Source of the DNA: JACCZX01 sp038216465
GTDB taxonomy: Bacteria > Pseudomonadota > Gammaproteobacteria > Burkholderiales > Burkholderiaceae_F
Assembly (NCBI GenBank): GCA_038216465.1
Contig: JBBQQC010000001.1
Span: 248,001-312,000 of the forward strand
DNA length: 64,000 nucleotides
Direction of reading: 5' to 3'
The position numbers were made by a program, and so were the translations under genes. The notes beneath the pieces are model-generated. The model worked only from the letters and a program-made list of their open reading frames with translations, was not told the origin of the DNA and searched no databases. Positions 45,738-55,173 of this stretch are shown here, piece by piece (positions within the stretch are counted from its first letter, which is position 1; each line of letters starts with the position of its first letter).

Positions 45738-45773
45738 TGTCAATTGTTTTTTGCAGATTGTCGACAATTGACA
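45738..45773. promoter_or_regulatory. Candidate GntR operator in the divergent promoter
   Basis: TGTCAATTGT (45738-45747) and ACAATTGACA (45764-45773) form a perfect inverted repeat. A 12-base palindrome ATTGTCGACAAT (45757-45768) overlaps the second arm. The site lies between the transport operon and gntR, 24 bases before the regulator's start. GntR/FadR-type regulators bind short palindromes in such places. Confidence 0.55.
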
Positions 45774-45796
45774 TTCCTCGCGTTAAACTGTCCCGC

Positions 45797-46576
45797 ATGA
45801 CCGACCGCGCCCGCGCCAACGGAGCGTCGCCATTGAACGGCGTCGCCCCGACCTCGCCCCCGAGCATTGCGGTGCTTCGCTCGGCATCGCTGTCGAGCGC
45901 CGCACAGCACGAAATTGAACGCATGATCCTGGCTGGCGAAATCCGCGCCGGAGCCAAACTTACAGAAGCCCGGCTGTCCGAACGCTTGGGAGTTTCCCGC
46001 GGGCCGATACGGGAGGCGTTCCGGATGCTTGAGCAAGCGGGCCTGGTCAGGCAGGAGAAAAACCGTGGCGTGTTCGTGCGCGAGATTCCGCTCGAGGAAG
46101 CGCTGGAAATCTTCGATCTGCGGGCTGCGATGGACGAGCTGGTCGGCCGCCGTCTAGCCGAAACAATTACAACGACGCAAATGAAGGCGGTGCGTGCCAT
46201 CGTGGAAGAGATGGATTTCGCGGCGCGCTCCGGCGACGCCGACGCCTACCACTTGCTGAACCTGCAATTTCACGATGCGCTGGTCGAGTACGCAGGCAAC
46301 CGCAAGCTCGCAGCCGTTTACCGCAAGCTGGTCAAGGAGCTCGCGCTATATCGCCGCCGCAACCTGCGCGACGAAGCCGTGCTGCCACATTCGGCAGCCG
46401 AACATCGCGCCATACTGAAGGCGATCGCGTCGGGCGATGCAGAGCACGCGGGCGGCGCGATGTACGACCATGTCATCGAAAGCAAGCAGCGCGCTTTGCA
46501 CGGCAGTTCCGCAAAGCCGCGGCCGCGCGCGAAGGTGGCGCGCGCACGCGGCAAAGCGACGGCGGTCAGGCGATGA
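45797..46576 (+). CDS. GntR/FCD-family regulator of phosphonate use
   Basis: A 259-residue FadR-subfamily regulator: N-terminal winged helix (EARLSERLGVSRGPIREAF) and C-terminal FCD ligand domain with metal/ligand His residues (NLQFHDALVEYAG, SAAEHRAIL). The last 25 residues are basic. It is divergent from the transport operon and overlaps phnA by four bases, so it likely controls both, with a phosphonate or pathway intermediate as effector. The ATG at 45797 is chosen because upstream codons run through the operator. Confidence 0.88.
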   Translation: MTDRARANGASPLNGVAPTSPPSIAVLRSASLSSAAQHEIERMILAGEIRAGAKLTEARLSERLGVSRGPIREAFRMLEQAGLVRQEKNRGVFVREIPLEEALEIFDLRAAMDELVGRRLAETITTTQMKAVRAIVEEMDFAARSGDADAYHLLNLQFHDALVEYAGNRKLAAVYRKLVKELALYRRRNLRDEAVLPHSAAEHRAILKAIASGDAEHAGGAMYDHVIESKQRALHGSSAKPRPRAKVARARGKATAVRR

Positions 46577-47799
46577 CGGTGAACGGGTCGATCGAAGTCA
46601 ACGGGCGTCGATACGCGGCGCCGAAACAGCCGACGGTCGTGATCTGCGTCGACGGCTGCGAACCCGACTACATTGCGCAAGCGGTCGCGGGCGGCCGCAT
46701 GCCGCACTTGAAGCGCGTGCTGGCCGAGGGCACCGCGCTGTTGGCGGACTGTGTGGTGCCGAGCTTTACCAACCCGAACAACCTGTCGATCGTAACCGGC
46801 GCACCACCCTCGGTGCACGGCATCTGCGGCAACACGCTGTTGGACGTCGAGTCCGGCGCCGAAGTAATGATGAACGATCCGAAGTGGCTGCGGGCGCCCA
46901 CCATTTTGGCCGCGGTAGCCGATCGGGGTCAGTCGGTTGCCGTAGTGACGGCCAAAGACAAGCTGCGCCGGCTGTTGGGACATAAGCTGAGAGGCATCTG
47001 CTTCTCTGCCGAGAAGGCCGACCAGGCGACGCAGCAGGACAACGGAATCGACGGTGTCGTCTCGATGGTGGGCATGCCGGTGCCCGATGTCTACAGCGCC
47101 GAGTTATCGGAGTTCGTCTTCGCCGCCGGTGTGAAGCTGATTCAGAAACAGCGCCCTGACCTGCTGTACCTGTCGACAACCGACTACGTGCAGCACAAGC
47201 ATGCGCCCGGCGATGAACATGCCAACCGCTTTTATGCGATGTTCGACCGTTACCTTGGCGAGCTCGACGCGCTCGGCGCGGTGTTCGTCGTGACCGCCGA
47301 CCACGGAATGAATGCGAAGACGCGGCTCGACGCCAGTCCGAATGTCATTTATCTGCAGGATCTGCTCGATGGCTGGCTCGGCCGCGAGCGCTCGCGAGTA
47401 ATCCTGCCGATCACCGATCCGTACGTCTTGCACCACGGCGCGCTCGGTTCGTTTGCGACGATCTACCTGCCGGCTGACGTGGTCGGCGGCGTGATCGAGC
47501 AACTGCGTGCGCTGCTCGGGATCGAGCTGGTACTGCCGCGCACCGAGGCGGCGCAGCGCTTCGAGCTGCCTCCGGATCGAATCGGCGACATCGTCGTCGT
47601 CTCCGAGCGCAGCTTCGTGCTTGGCACGAGCCGCAGCCGCCACGATCTATCGCAGCTCGAGCTGCCGCTGCGCTCGCACGGCGGAATCTCGGAGCAGCGC
47701 GTGCCGTTGATTATCAACCGACGCATCGAAGGCCTCGACGCGAATCGGCGCTGGCGGAATTTCGACGCGTTCGATCTCGCGTTGAACTTTGCGCAATGA
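46573..47799 (+). CDS. phnA: Phosphonoacetate hydrolase
   Basis: A 408-residue alkaline phosphatase superfamily enzyme. Two-zinc ligands and nucleophile are visible: VDGCEPDY (Asp), SFTNPNNLSI (Thr nucleophile), TTDYVQHKH (Asp/His), TADHGMN (Asp/His) and SHGGISEQ (His). It splits phosphonoacetate into acetate and phosphate, the C-P bond-breaking step here. Its start overlaps the regulator stop and its stop overlaps phnY. This is the PhnA of the PhnWAY route, not the E. coli gene of the same name. Confidence 0.93.
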   Translation: MTVNGSIEVNGRRYAAPKQPTVVICVDGCEPDYIAQAVAGGRMPHLKRVLAEGTALLADCVVPSFTNPNNLSIVTGAPPSVHGICGNTLLDVESGAEVMMNDPKWLRAPTILAAVADRGQSVAVVTAKDKLRRLLGHKLRGICFSAEKADQATQQDNGIDGVVSMVGMPVPDVYSAELSEFVFAAGVKLIQKQRPDLLYLSTTDYVQHKHAPGDEHANRFYAMFDRYLGELDALGAVFVVTADHGMNAKTRLDASPNVIYLQDLLDGWLGRERSRVILPITDPYVLHHGALGSFATIYLPADVVGGVIEQLRALLGIELVLPRTEAAQRFELPPDRIGDIVVVSERSFVLGTSRSRHDLSQLELPLRSHGGISEQRVPLIINRRIEGLDANRRWRNFDAFDLALNFAQ

Positions 47800-49247
47800 A
47801 CGCACTCATTGACTCACTGCGCGCGCCGATCCGAACCGAATCACTGCGCATCGCCGGCGAAAAAATCAAGGTTGATCGCCAGTTCGAGGTACGGTACCCG
47901 TATACCAACGAAGTCGTTGCAATGGTGCCTAGTGCATCGGTCGACGACGTGCGACGGGCAATCGCCATCGGTGCGAAATTTCGCAGCCCGCTGACGCGAC
48001 ACGACCGGTACCGCATCCTGATGAAGGCCGGCGAAATCATCGCCAAGCGACGAGATGAGATCGCACGACTGATCACGCTCGAATCCGGTCTATGTCTGAA
48101 AGACACTTTGTACGAAGTGGGCCGTGCCAGCGACGTGCTGCTGTTCTCCGCCAACCAGGCGTTGGTCGACGACGGCCAGGTTTTTTCGTGCGACGTCACG
48201 CCGCACGGGCGCAAGCGCAAGGTCTACACGATGCGCGAGCCCTTGCTGGGCGTTATCGCCGCGATCACGCCGTTTAATCATCCGCTGAATCAGGTGATCC
48301 ACAAGATCGCCCCCGCCATCGCGACCAACAATCGGGTGGTATTAAAACCCAGCGAGAAAACACCGCTCGCCGCCTACGTGCTGGCGGATGTTCTATATGA
48401 GGCGGGGCTGCCGCCGCCGATGCTGTCGGTGCTGACCGGCGACCCGCGCGAAATCGCCGACGAGTTGCTGACCAACGCCCAGGTCGATCTTGTGACTTTC
48501 ACCGGCGGCGTCGCGGTCGGCAAGGCGATCGCTGCCCGCGCTGTCTACAAGCGGCAAGTGCTCGAGCTCGGCGGCAATGACCCGATCATCGTTATGGACG
48601 ACGCCGATCTCGAAGAGGCGGCCACACTCGCGGCCAGTGGGTCCTACAAGAACTCGGGCCAGCGCTGCACGGCGATCAAGCGGATGCTGGTACAGCGCGC
48701 GGTTGCCGACCGCTTCGTCGAACTTTTACTCGACAAAACGAAGGCGCTGAGGTTCGGCGATCCGCTCGACGCGTCGAACGATATGGGAACGGTGATCGAC
48801 GAGCCGGCTGCCCAATTGTTCGAACAGCGCGTCAACGAGGCGGTCGCGCAGGGCGCCAAGCTGCTGGCCGGCAATGTGCGCACCGGTGCGCTGTATGCGC
48901 CGACCGTCGTCGATCATGTCAAGCCCGAGATGACGCTGGTCAAGCAAGAAACCTTTGGTCCGGTGTCGCCGGTGATTCGTTTCGACACGATCGACGAAGC
49001 AATCGCGCTCAGCAACTCGACCGCGTATGGGCTTTCCTCGGCGGTGTGCACCAATCGGCTCGACTACATCACGCGCTTCGTTTCGGAGCTGCAGGTCGGC
49101 ACCGTGAACGTGCGCGAAGTGCCGGGATACCGGCTGGAACTGACGCCTTTCGGGGGAATCAAGGATTCGGGTTTGGGATACAAGGAAGGCGTTCTCGAAG
49201 CGATGAAGAGCTTCACCAACACCAAGACGTATTCCCTGCCCTGGTAG
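47796..49247 (+). CDS. phnY: Phosphonoacetaldehyde dehydrogenase
   Basis: A 483-residue aldehyde dehydrogenase with Glu in LELGGNDP and Cys in GQRCTAIKR. NAD-dependent PhnY oxidises phosphonoacetaldehyde, made by PhnW, to phosphonoacetate for PhnA. The gene overlaps phnA by four bases. Assignment to PhnY over other aldehyde dehydrogenases rests on this operon position. Confidence 0.92.
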   Translation: MNALIDSLRAPIRTESLRIAGEKIKVDRQFEVRYPYTNEVVAMVPSASVDDVRRAIAIGAKFRSPLTRHDRYRILMKAGEIIAKRRDEIARLITLESGLCLKDTLYEVGRASDVLLFSANQALVDDGQVFSCDVTPHGRKRKVYTMREPLLGVIAAITPFNHPLNQVIHKIAPAIATNNRVVLKPSEKTPLAAYVLADVLYEAGLPPPMLSVLTGDPREIADELLTNAQVDLVTFTGGVAVGKAIAARAVYKRQVLELGGNDPIIVMDDADLEEAATLAASGSYKNSGQRCTAIKRMLVQRAVADRFVELLLDKTKALRFGDPLDASNDMGTVIDEPAAQLFEQRVNEAVAQGAKLLAGNVRTGALYAPTVVDHVKPEMTLVKQETFGPVSPVIRFDTIDEAIALSNSTAYGLSSAVCTNRLDYITRFVSELQVGTVNVREVPGYRLELTPFGGIKDSGLGYKEGVLEAMKSFTNTKTYSLPW

Positions 49248-49251
49248 TTTG

Positions 49252-50943
49252 ATGCAGACCTTACTGAACCTGCTGGCCGCGATCGCATTGCTCGTCTGGG
49301 GCACGCACATCGTGCGTTCCGGCGTGCTTCGTGTGTACGGCGCAAGCCTGCGACAGGTTCTGCGGCACAGCGTCGGCAACCGCGGCACAAGCTTCGTCGC
49401 CGGCGTCGCCGTTACCGGACTGTTGCAGAGCTCGACGGCCACCGCGCTGCTCGCATCTTCGTTTGTCTCGCAGGGAATGATCGCTTCGTCTGCGGCATTG
49501 GCGGTGATGCTCGGCGCCGATGTAGGCACTGCGCTGATGGTGCAATTCTTCTCGTTGAACCTGGCGTGGCTGGCACCGCTGCTGATCGTGTCGGGCGTAG
49601 TCGTTTACCTGTCGAAAAAGAACGAGCGCGCCGGACAGATCGGCAAGATCGTGCTCGGGCTCGGCGTGATGATTCTCGCGCTGCAGATGGTGGCGGCGGC
49701 GACCGCCCCGTTGACGCAGGCCTCGGGCGTACGCGTGCTGTTTGCGCAGCTGTCGGGCGACTTGCTGCTCGACGTTCTGATCGGCGCGCTGCTGGTCGTC
49801 GTTTCGTATTCGAGCCTCGCGGTCGTGCTGCTGGTCGCGACGCTGTCGGCCACGCACATGGTGCCAATCGAAGTGGCGCTGCCGATCGTGCTGGGGGCCA
49901 ATCTCGGCAGCGGTCTGCTGGCGTTGCTGACCACTTGGAAGGCGGATGCGATCGCGCGCCGTGTGCCGCTTGGCAATTTCCTGTTCAAGGCCGCGGGTGT
50001 CGCTGCCGCGGTTCTCGCGCTGCCGTTCGTGACGCCGTATCTGTTGCAGCTGCAGGACGATCCGCAGCAGCTGGTGGTGCAGTTTCACCTGTTGTTCAAC
50101 ATCGCGCTGGCGATTGCGTTCATTCAATTTACCGAGCGTTTTGCCTCTATCGCAGAGCGCTGGCTGCCGGCGGCGCGACCGATCGACATGGTCGGGCAGC
50201 CGAAGTATCTTGATCCGGTCGCGCTTGACACACCTGCGCTGGCGTTGGGCAACGCTGCGCGCGAAGCGATCCGTCTCGCCGACACGGTGCACGAAATGTT
50301 GACCGGTCTGTTGACGGTGCTGAAGACCAACGACTTGTTGCTGGTCGAGGCTCTGCGGCGCAAGGACGACGAGATCGACCGGCTGTACTCGGCCATCAAG
50401 CGCTATCTGGCGCAGGTCAGCCGCGAGGCGCTCGAAGCAAACGAAGCGCGCCGCTGGACCGAGATCATCCAGTTCACGATCAATCTGGAACACATCGGCG
50501 ACATCATCGAAAGGCTGCTGCTCGACATCGCGCAGCGCAAGATTCAGCACAAGCTTTCGTTCTCGATCGCAGGCATGAGCGAGATCAGCGATCTGCACTC
50601 ACGGCTGGCTGCCAACCTGCAGCTGGCGGTTGCCGTGTTCTTAAATGGCGACCTGAAGTCGGCACAGCAACTGATAGCCGAAAAGGTCGCTTTCCGCGAA
50701 CTCGAACTGCGTTACGCCGACCATCATCTGCACCGGTTGTTCGAGAATACGCAGCAGTCGGTCGAGACTAGCTCGCTGCACCTGGACCTGCTGTCGGATT
50801 TCAAGCGCATCAATTCGCTGATCTGCTCGGTGTCGTATCCGATACTGGAATCGGCCGGCGTGCTGGCAAAGACACGTGTGATGGCGGAACAGCAGCCGGG
50901 GCTGTTCAACACAAAAGGTCCGACCGCCCACGAGGTGCCATAG
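49252..50943 (+). CDS. Na/Pi cotransporter family protein with PhoU-like tail
   Basis: A 563-residue protein. The first 330 residues hold two inverted NptA-type repeats (GLLQSSTATALLASSF; VSYSSLAVVLLVATL) with QSS motifs for Na/phosphate movement. The C-terminal 230 residues are helical and PhoU-like. It follows phnY directly, so it may release phosphate set free by PhnA, or import it; export would let cells use phosphonate mainly as carbon and nitrogen source. TTG at 49249 is an alternative start. Confidence 0.87.
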   Translation: MQTLLNLLAAIALLVWGTHIVRSGVLRVYGASLRQVLRHSVGNRGTSFVAGVAVTGLLQSSTATALLASSFVSQGMIASSAALAVMLGADVGTALMVQFFSLNLAWLAPLLIVSGVVVYLSKKNERAGQIGKIVLGLGVMILALQMVAAATAPLTQASGVRVLFAQLSGDLLLDVLIGALLVVVSYSSLAVVLLVATLSATHMVPIEVALPIVLGANLGSGLLALLTTWKADAIARRVPLGNFLFKAAGVAAAVLALPFVTPYLLQLQDDPQQLVVQFHLLFNIALAIAFIQFTERFASIAERWLPAARPIDMVGQPKYLDPVALDTPALALGNAAREAIRLADTVHEMLTGLLTVLKTNDLLLVEALRRKDDEIDRLYSAIKRYLAQVSREALEANEARRWTEIIQFTINLEHIGDIIERLLLDIAQRKIQHKLSFSIAGMSEISDLHSRLAANLQLAVAVFLNGDLKSAQQLIAEKVAFRELELRYADHHLHRLFENTQQSVETSSLHLDLLSDFKRINSLICSVSYPILESAGVLAKTRVMAEQQPGLFNTKGPTAHEVP

Positions 50944-50945
50944 CC

Positions 50946-51515
50946 GTGGCGTTCGCTCTCGACGATATTGAGCCGCTCTTTGCCGCCAAGGGCCGGCGCA
51001 TGTATGCCGGCGAGCCGGTGACCCAGCTGCATCATGCGCTGCAGTCTGCTCACCTGGCCGAACAAAGCGGCGCAAACGCTGCTCTCGTTGTCGCTGCGTT
51101 GCTGCACGATCTTGGCCACATGTGCAACGATCAGGGTGAGACGCCAACGTTGCGCGGCATCGATGATCGGCACGAGTACGTCGCGCTGCCGTTTCTGCGT
51201 GGGCTGTTCGACGACGCGGTGCTGCAGCCGATCCGGTTGCACGTCGATGCGAAGCGTTACCTGTGCGCGCGTGGTGACGGTGCGTCAAATGGCGCCCAAT
51301 ACTGGGCCAACTTGTCGGCGGATTCAAAGCGAAGCCTGGAGCTGCAGGGCGGAATTTTCACCGACGCCGAAGCGCAGCGTTTCATCGCGCAGCCTCATGC
51401 CAACGGCGCTGTCAGCGTGCGCCTGTGGGACGACGCGGCCAAGATCGAGGATGCCGACACTCCGCCGCTCGGCCACTATCTGGCGCTCGCGCAACAGATT
51501 GCGCTGCGGCGATAA
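50946..51515 (+). CDS. PhnZ-like HD-domain phosphonate oxygenase
   Basis: A 189-residue HD-domain protein. VTQLHHALQSAHLAEQSGA then LLHDLGHM carries the di-iron His/Asp ligands of PhnZ-type mixed-valence oxygenases. PhnZ cleaves (R)-1-hydroxy-2-aminoethylphosphonate to glycine and phosphate. Its normal partner, the 2-oxoglutarate hydroxylase PhnY*, is not seen in this window, so it may act on another hydroxylated phosphonate or rely on a distant gene. Starts with GTG two bases after the transporter stop. Confidence 0.85.
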   Translation: MAFALDDIEPLFAAKGRRMYAGEPVTQLHHALQSAHLAEQSGANAALVVAALLHDLGHMCNDQGETPTLRGIDDRHEYVALPFLRGLFDDAVLQPIRLHVDAKRYLCARGDGASNGAQYWANLSADSKRSLELQGGIFTDAEAQRFIAQPHANGAVSVRLWDDAAKIEDADTPPLGHYLALAQQIALRR

Positions 51516-51571
51516 ACTGCGGTCCTCGCCTCTGCTGCGAGAATAGTCACGCGGAAGCCAAGGAAATGTCG

Positions 51572-53158
51572 ATGCGAACGATCCTGCCACTGGCGATTGC
51601 CTGCGCTTTGCTCGCTGCTGCGTGTACGAAGTCGCCCGAGCCGCCGGCAATGACTGCGGATACAGCCGCGAAGCCAGCATCGATCGCGTGGGTGAGTATC
51701 AAGGCGGCGGCCGACATCGATTCCGCGTTCGCCACCGCCAAAGCGACCAACAAACCCATTTTTCTTTTCTGGACCGCGGAATGGTGCCCGCCGTGCAATC
51801 ACGTCAAGTCAACGATCTTCGCGCGCGAGGACTTCATCGCGAAGTCGCGCTCGTTCGTGCCGGTGTATGTCGACGGCGACACGCCGAGCGGCCAAGCGCT
51901 GGGCAAGCGCTTCAATGTCAGTGGCTACCCGACGATGCTCTTGCTGACGCCCGACGGCGGCGAAGTCACACGGCTCGAAGGCTCGGTCGAACCCGCCAAG
52001 TACATGCAGCTGCTCGAGCATGGACTCGCCGGCGGAGCCTCGGCGCGTCAGTCGTTGGCCGCAGCGCTCGCCGGCCAACCGATTTCCTCCGAAGACTGGC
52101 GACTGCTCGCTTATTACTCGTGGGGAACCGATGATCAGCAACTGGTCGCGAAGAAAGATGCTCCGGCCACCTTGATGAAGCTCGCGCGTACCTGTCCGCC
52201 GGAGCAGCGTGAAGCTTCGTCCCGACTGGTGCTGCAGGCGCTTGGCGCGGCGGCGACTGCGAAGGGCAGCGCAAAGCCGGCGATCGACAAAGCCGACGCA
52301 GTGGCCAGCGTCAACAGCGTGCTGGCGCGGCCTGAGCTGGTGCGCGAACATTACGACCAGCTTGCATTCAGCGGCGACGATATCGTCGGTGCAATTACCG
52401 CGCCAAAATCAGCAGCGCGCGCGCAACTGGCCGGCGCGTGGACCGAGGCGCTCGATCGACTGGCGCACGACCCTACGCTGAGCCCCGCCGGCCGTGTTTG
52501 GGCCACCACCGGCAAGGTCGGACTGGCACGGCTCGACAACAAGGACGGCGTCCTGCCGCCTGCGTTGATCGACGAAGTGCGCGCACAGGCTGCACGCGTC
52601 GATCGCGAAACGACAGATTTGAACGAGCGGCAGTCGGTGATCTACAGCGCTGGATCGATGCTTGCGCAGGCGGGTCTGCTCGACGAGTCCGACGCTCTGA
52701 TAACACGTGAGCTGAAGCGATCGCACTCACCGTACTACTACATGCCGGTGCTCGCATCGAACGCGAAGCAGCGCAAGACACCCGAAGGCAACGCCGCTGC
52801 GATCGACTGGGCGCGTCAGGCCTACGAAACTTCGGTCGGGCCAGCTACGCGACTCGAATGGGGCGGCGCGTACGTGCGCTACCTGATCGATTTCGCCCCA
52901 CAGGACGTAGCGCAAATCGAAAAGGCAGCAGCCACTGTCTCCGGTGAGCTTCGAACCGAGCCCGGCGCATTTTCGGGCCGCAGCAGGCGCACGCTCGAGC
53001 GGATGAGCGAACGGCTCGCTGGGTGGAACAAGAATCACAATCATGACGCGGTACTTGAACGGCTGAATGAAAAGATTGCCCCGCGGTGTGCGACGGCCTC
53101 GGCCGACAGCGCCGATCGCGCGGCCTGCGAACACCTTTTCCAGCCTCCGCGCGCGTAA
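51572..53158 (+). CDS. Thioredoxin-fold lipoprotein
   Basis: A 528-residue protein with lipobox LLAAAC at residues 11-16. A thioredoxin-like domain follows with WCPPC (about 70) and the cis-Pro segment GYPTML (about 118). The long C-terminal 370 residues are helical, with no family I can name. It is expected to be a periplasmic, membrane-anchored thiol oxidoreductase or reductase. AAGGA seven bases before the ATG at 51572 favours it over the ATG at 51566. Its stop touches the next start. Confidence 0.82.
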   Translation: MRTILPLAIACALLAAACTKSPEPPAMTADTAAKPASIAWVSIKAAADIDSAFATAKATNKPIFLFWTAEWCPPCNHVKSTIFAREDFIAKSRSFVPVYVDGDTPSGQALGKRFNVSGYPTMLLLTPDGGEVTRLEGSVEPAKYMQLLEHGLAGGASARQSLAAALAGQPISSEDWRLLAYYSWGTDDQQLVAKKDAPATLMKLARTCPPEQREASSRLVLQALGAAATAKGSAKPAIDKADAVASVNSVLARPELVREHYDQLAFSGDDIVGAITAPKSAARAQLAGAWTEALDRLAHDPTLSPAGRVWATTGKVGLARLDNKDGVLPPALIDEVRAQAARVDRETTDLNERQSVIYSAGSMLAQAGLLDESDALITRELKRSHSPYYYMPVLASNAKQRKTPEGNAAAIDWARQAYETSVGPATRLEWGGAYVRYLIDFAPQDVAQIEKAAATVSGELRTEPGAFSGRSRRTLERMSERLAGWNKNHNHDAVLERLNEKIAPRCATASADSADRAACEHLFQPPRA

Positions 53159-54001
53159 GTGATTCAGCGTTACAGCGCGCCGCTGTCGGCGCCCGAAGAG
53201 CGCGAGTTCGTGCCGTTCATGCACGAACTGATTGCGATTGCATTTGCGACAATCCGCCCGCTTTTCATGAGCGGCGCAACCGTTGCGACGAAGACCGACG
53301 CCAGCCCGGTGACGCTGGCCGATCGCATCGCCGAAACCGCAATGCGCAGTCTGATCGAGCGGCGCTACGCGCACCACGCGATCGTCGGCGAAGAACACGG
53401 CCTCAAGGACGGTCGCGACTATCGGTGGGTGCTCGACCCGATCGACGGCACGCGCGCGTTCATCACGAACTGCTTTTTGTTCGGAACGCTGATCGCACTT
53501 GAGCGTTGGGACAACACCGGCTATCGACCGGTGCTCGGCGTGATCGGGCACCCCGCCGCGGGCGTGGCGCTGATCGGCCACCAGCGCGGCACCACGCTGT
53601 ACGCGCGCGACGGCTCCATGCGCCGCGCACGCGTGCGCCGCTGCGAACGGCTCGAGGACGCGACCGTCCTGGCGACGTCGCACTGGTCGTCGGGCGAACA
53701 GCCGGTGGCCAACAGCGTGCGCATCGAGGCGATTACCAAACGCGCCAAGCTGTACCGCACGTGGGGTGATTGTTTCGGTTACTTCGCCATCGCCACTGGT
53801 GCGGCTGATCTGATGCTCGATCCTCGTCTCGGCTACTGGGATGTCGCCGCGATAGTGCCGGTTATGGAAGGCGCGGGCGGAGTCGTCAGCTCATGGAGCG
53901 GCGGCGACCCGCTGGCCGAGCGTTCCCTGGTCGCGAGTGCAGGCTCTCTGCACCCGATCGCACTATCTCTTCTTGCAGCCGATACAGCCGCGGGTCAGTA
54001 A
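53159..54001 (+). CDS. Inositol monophosphatase family enzyme, HisN-like
   Basis: A 280-residue IMPase-fold phosphatase with metal motifs VGEEHG, DPIDGTRAF (about 98) and WDVAA near the end. It looks most like HisN-type histidinol-phosphate phosphatases of proteobacteria; 3'-phosphoadenosine phosphatase or inositol monophosphatase are alternatives. It starts with GTG directly after the previous TAA. Its end overlaps the convergent ligase gene by seven bases. Confidence 0.85.
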   Translation: MIQRYSAPLSAPEEREFVPFMHELIAIAFATIRPLFMSGATVATKTDASPVTLADRIAETAMRSLIERRYAHHAIVGEEHGLKDGRDYRWVLDPIDGTRAFITNCFLFGTLIALERWDNTGYRPVLGVIGHPAAGVALIGHQRGTTLYARDGSMRRARVRRCERLEDATVLATSHWSSGEQPVANSVRIEAITKRAKLYRTWGDCFGYFAIATGAADLMLDPRLGYWDVAAIVPVMEGAGGVVSSWSGGDPLAERSLVASAGSLHPIALSLLAADTAAGQ

Positions 54002-55173
54002 GCGAGTTCTTTCGTGCGCGCTGGCGTGCCACGCCACCGATCCGCGGATTGCAGCAACAGCTCGGCCATCGAATGCCGCCGCTGAAATGTTTCGCGCTGC
54101 CAGCGCGCATCGTTGCCGTCGGTGCGCACCCAGCGCTCTATCTCGTCGATGGCGTCGGCTGATTCGAGCTCGCGCGCAAACGGGCGGCATGCATCGAGCG
54201 TCGCCAGCACCTCCTGATGCAGCGGGCGGCTGGCGCCGGTGGCGCCGTTGATCACTTGCCCTTCGAGTCCGAAGCGGCACGCCTGGAAGCGGTTGTAGTT
54301 GTACGTGATGTAAATGTCTTCGCTCTCAGGCTGCATCGGATTCTGAAGAAGCATGCGGCAAATCGTCTGCACATAGGCTGCCAATACGGCGGCCCGCTCG
54401 ACCGTCAGCGGTGTATCGAACACACGCACTTCGATCGTGCCGAACTCGGGCTTCGGCCGTATATCCCAGTAAAAATCCTTCATGCTCTCGACCACGCCGA
54501 GCGCTTTGAGCTTGCCGAAAAAATGCTCGAACGCGGGCCAGTCGGTCAGGAACGGCGCGCGGCCCGACAGCGGAAACGCATAGACACTGTTCAGCCGCGA
54601 GCAGTCATACGACGTGTCGACGCCTTGAAAATACGGGCTCGCCGCGGCCAGCGCGATGAACTGCGGAATGTACGACGACAATCGGTGCAGCAGCCAAAGC
54701 GCCTGCGTACCGTTCTCGCATCCGATGTGGACGTGCTGTCCGAACACGGTGAACTGCTTCGCCAGATACCCGTATAAACCGGCAACGTGGCGAAAGCGCG
54801 GCCGATCGTAGATCTGCCGGTCATACCAGCGCTGAAACGGATGCGCGCCGCCGCCGGCGACCTCGATATCCAGCACGTCGGCGCCGGCCACCATCGTGTC
54901 GCGCATCGCCAGCAGCTCTGCCATCAGAGGCGCGAAGGCACGATGTACCGACGTGCTGATCTCCAGCATGCTTTCGGTGATTTCCGGCTTGATCTCGCCC
55001 AGGTGCGGCTTTTTGGATACCAGCGCAATCAGGTCCGACGCACCGCGCGTCAGGTCGCCGGTGCGGCGATCGATCAACTGCAGTTCGAGCTCAACGCCGA
55101 CCGTCAGCAGGGCCGATGATCTGAATTCGAGAACGCTGCGCTGCCTCGCCTCGGCTGGCACGGCCGCCGTCAT
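53995..55173 (-). CDS. YbdK-type carboxylate-amine ligase (GCS2 family)
   Basis: A 392-residue glutamate-cysteine ligase family 2 protein: VGVELELQLID (metal/ATP Glu residues), GAHPFQRW, GQHVHIGC, and RLNSVYAFPLSGRAPF. YbdK homologues have weak glutamate-cysteine ligase activity in vitro, but the natural substrates are unknown. Its ATG overlaps the stop of the antiporter gene (ATGA), so expression is tied. Only the 392-residue form is supported; the longer open frame lies over the antiporter. Confidence 0.88.
   Translation of the reverse strand: MTAAVPAEARQRSVLEFRSSALLTVGVELELQLIDRRTGDLTRGASDLIALVSKKPHLGEIKPEITESMLEISTSVHRAFAPLMAELLAMRDTMVAGADVLDIEVAGGGAHPFQRWYDRQIYDRPRFRHVAGLYGYLAKQFTVFGQHVHIGCENGTQALWLLHRLSSYIPQFIALAAASPYFQGVDTSYDCSRLNSVYAFPLSGRAPFLTDWPAFEHFFGKLKALGVVESMKDFYWDIRPKPEFGTIEVRVFDTPLTVERAAVLAAYVQTICRMLLQNPMQPESEDIYITYNYNRFQACRFGLEGQVINGATGASRPLHQEVLATLDACRPFARELESADAIDEIERWVRTDGNDARWQRETFQRRHSMAELLLQSADRWRGTPARTKELAY

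Noticed and set aside
49261..50598. Long minus-strand open frame of 445 codons opposite the Na/Pi transporter gene
   Set aside because: It is the antisense shadow of a clear membrane protein gene; its product is Arg/Gln/His-rich with no motif, typical of reverse-strand frames in GC-rich DNA.
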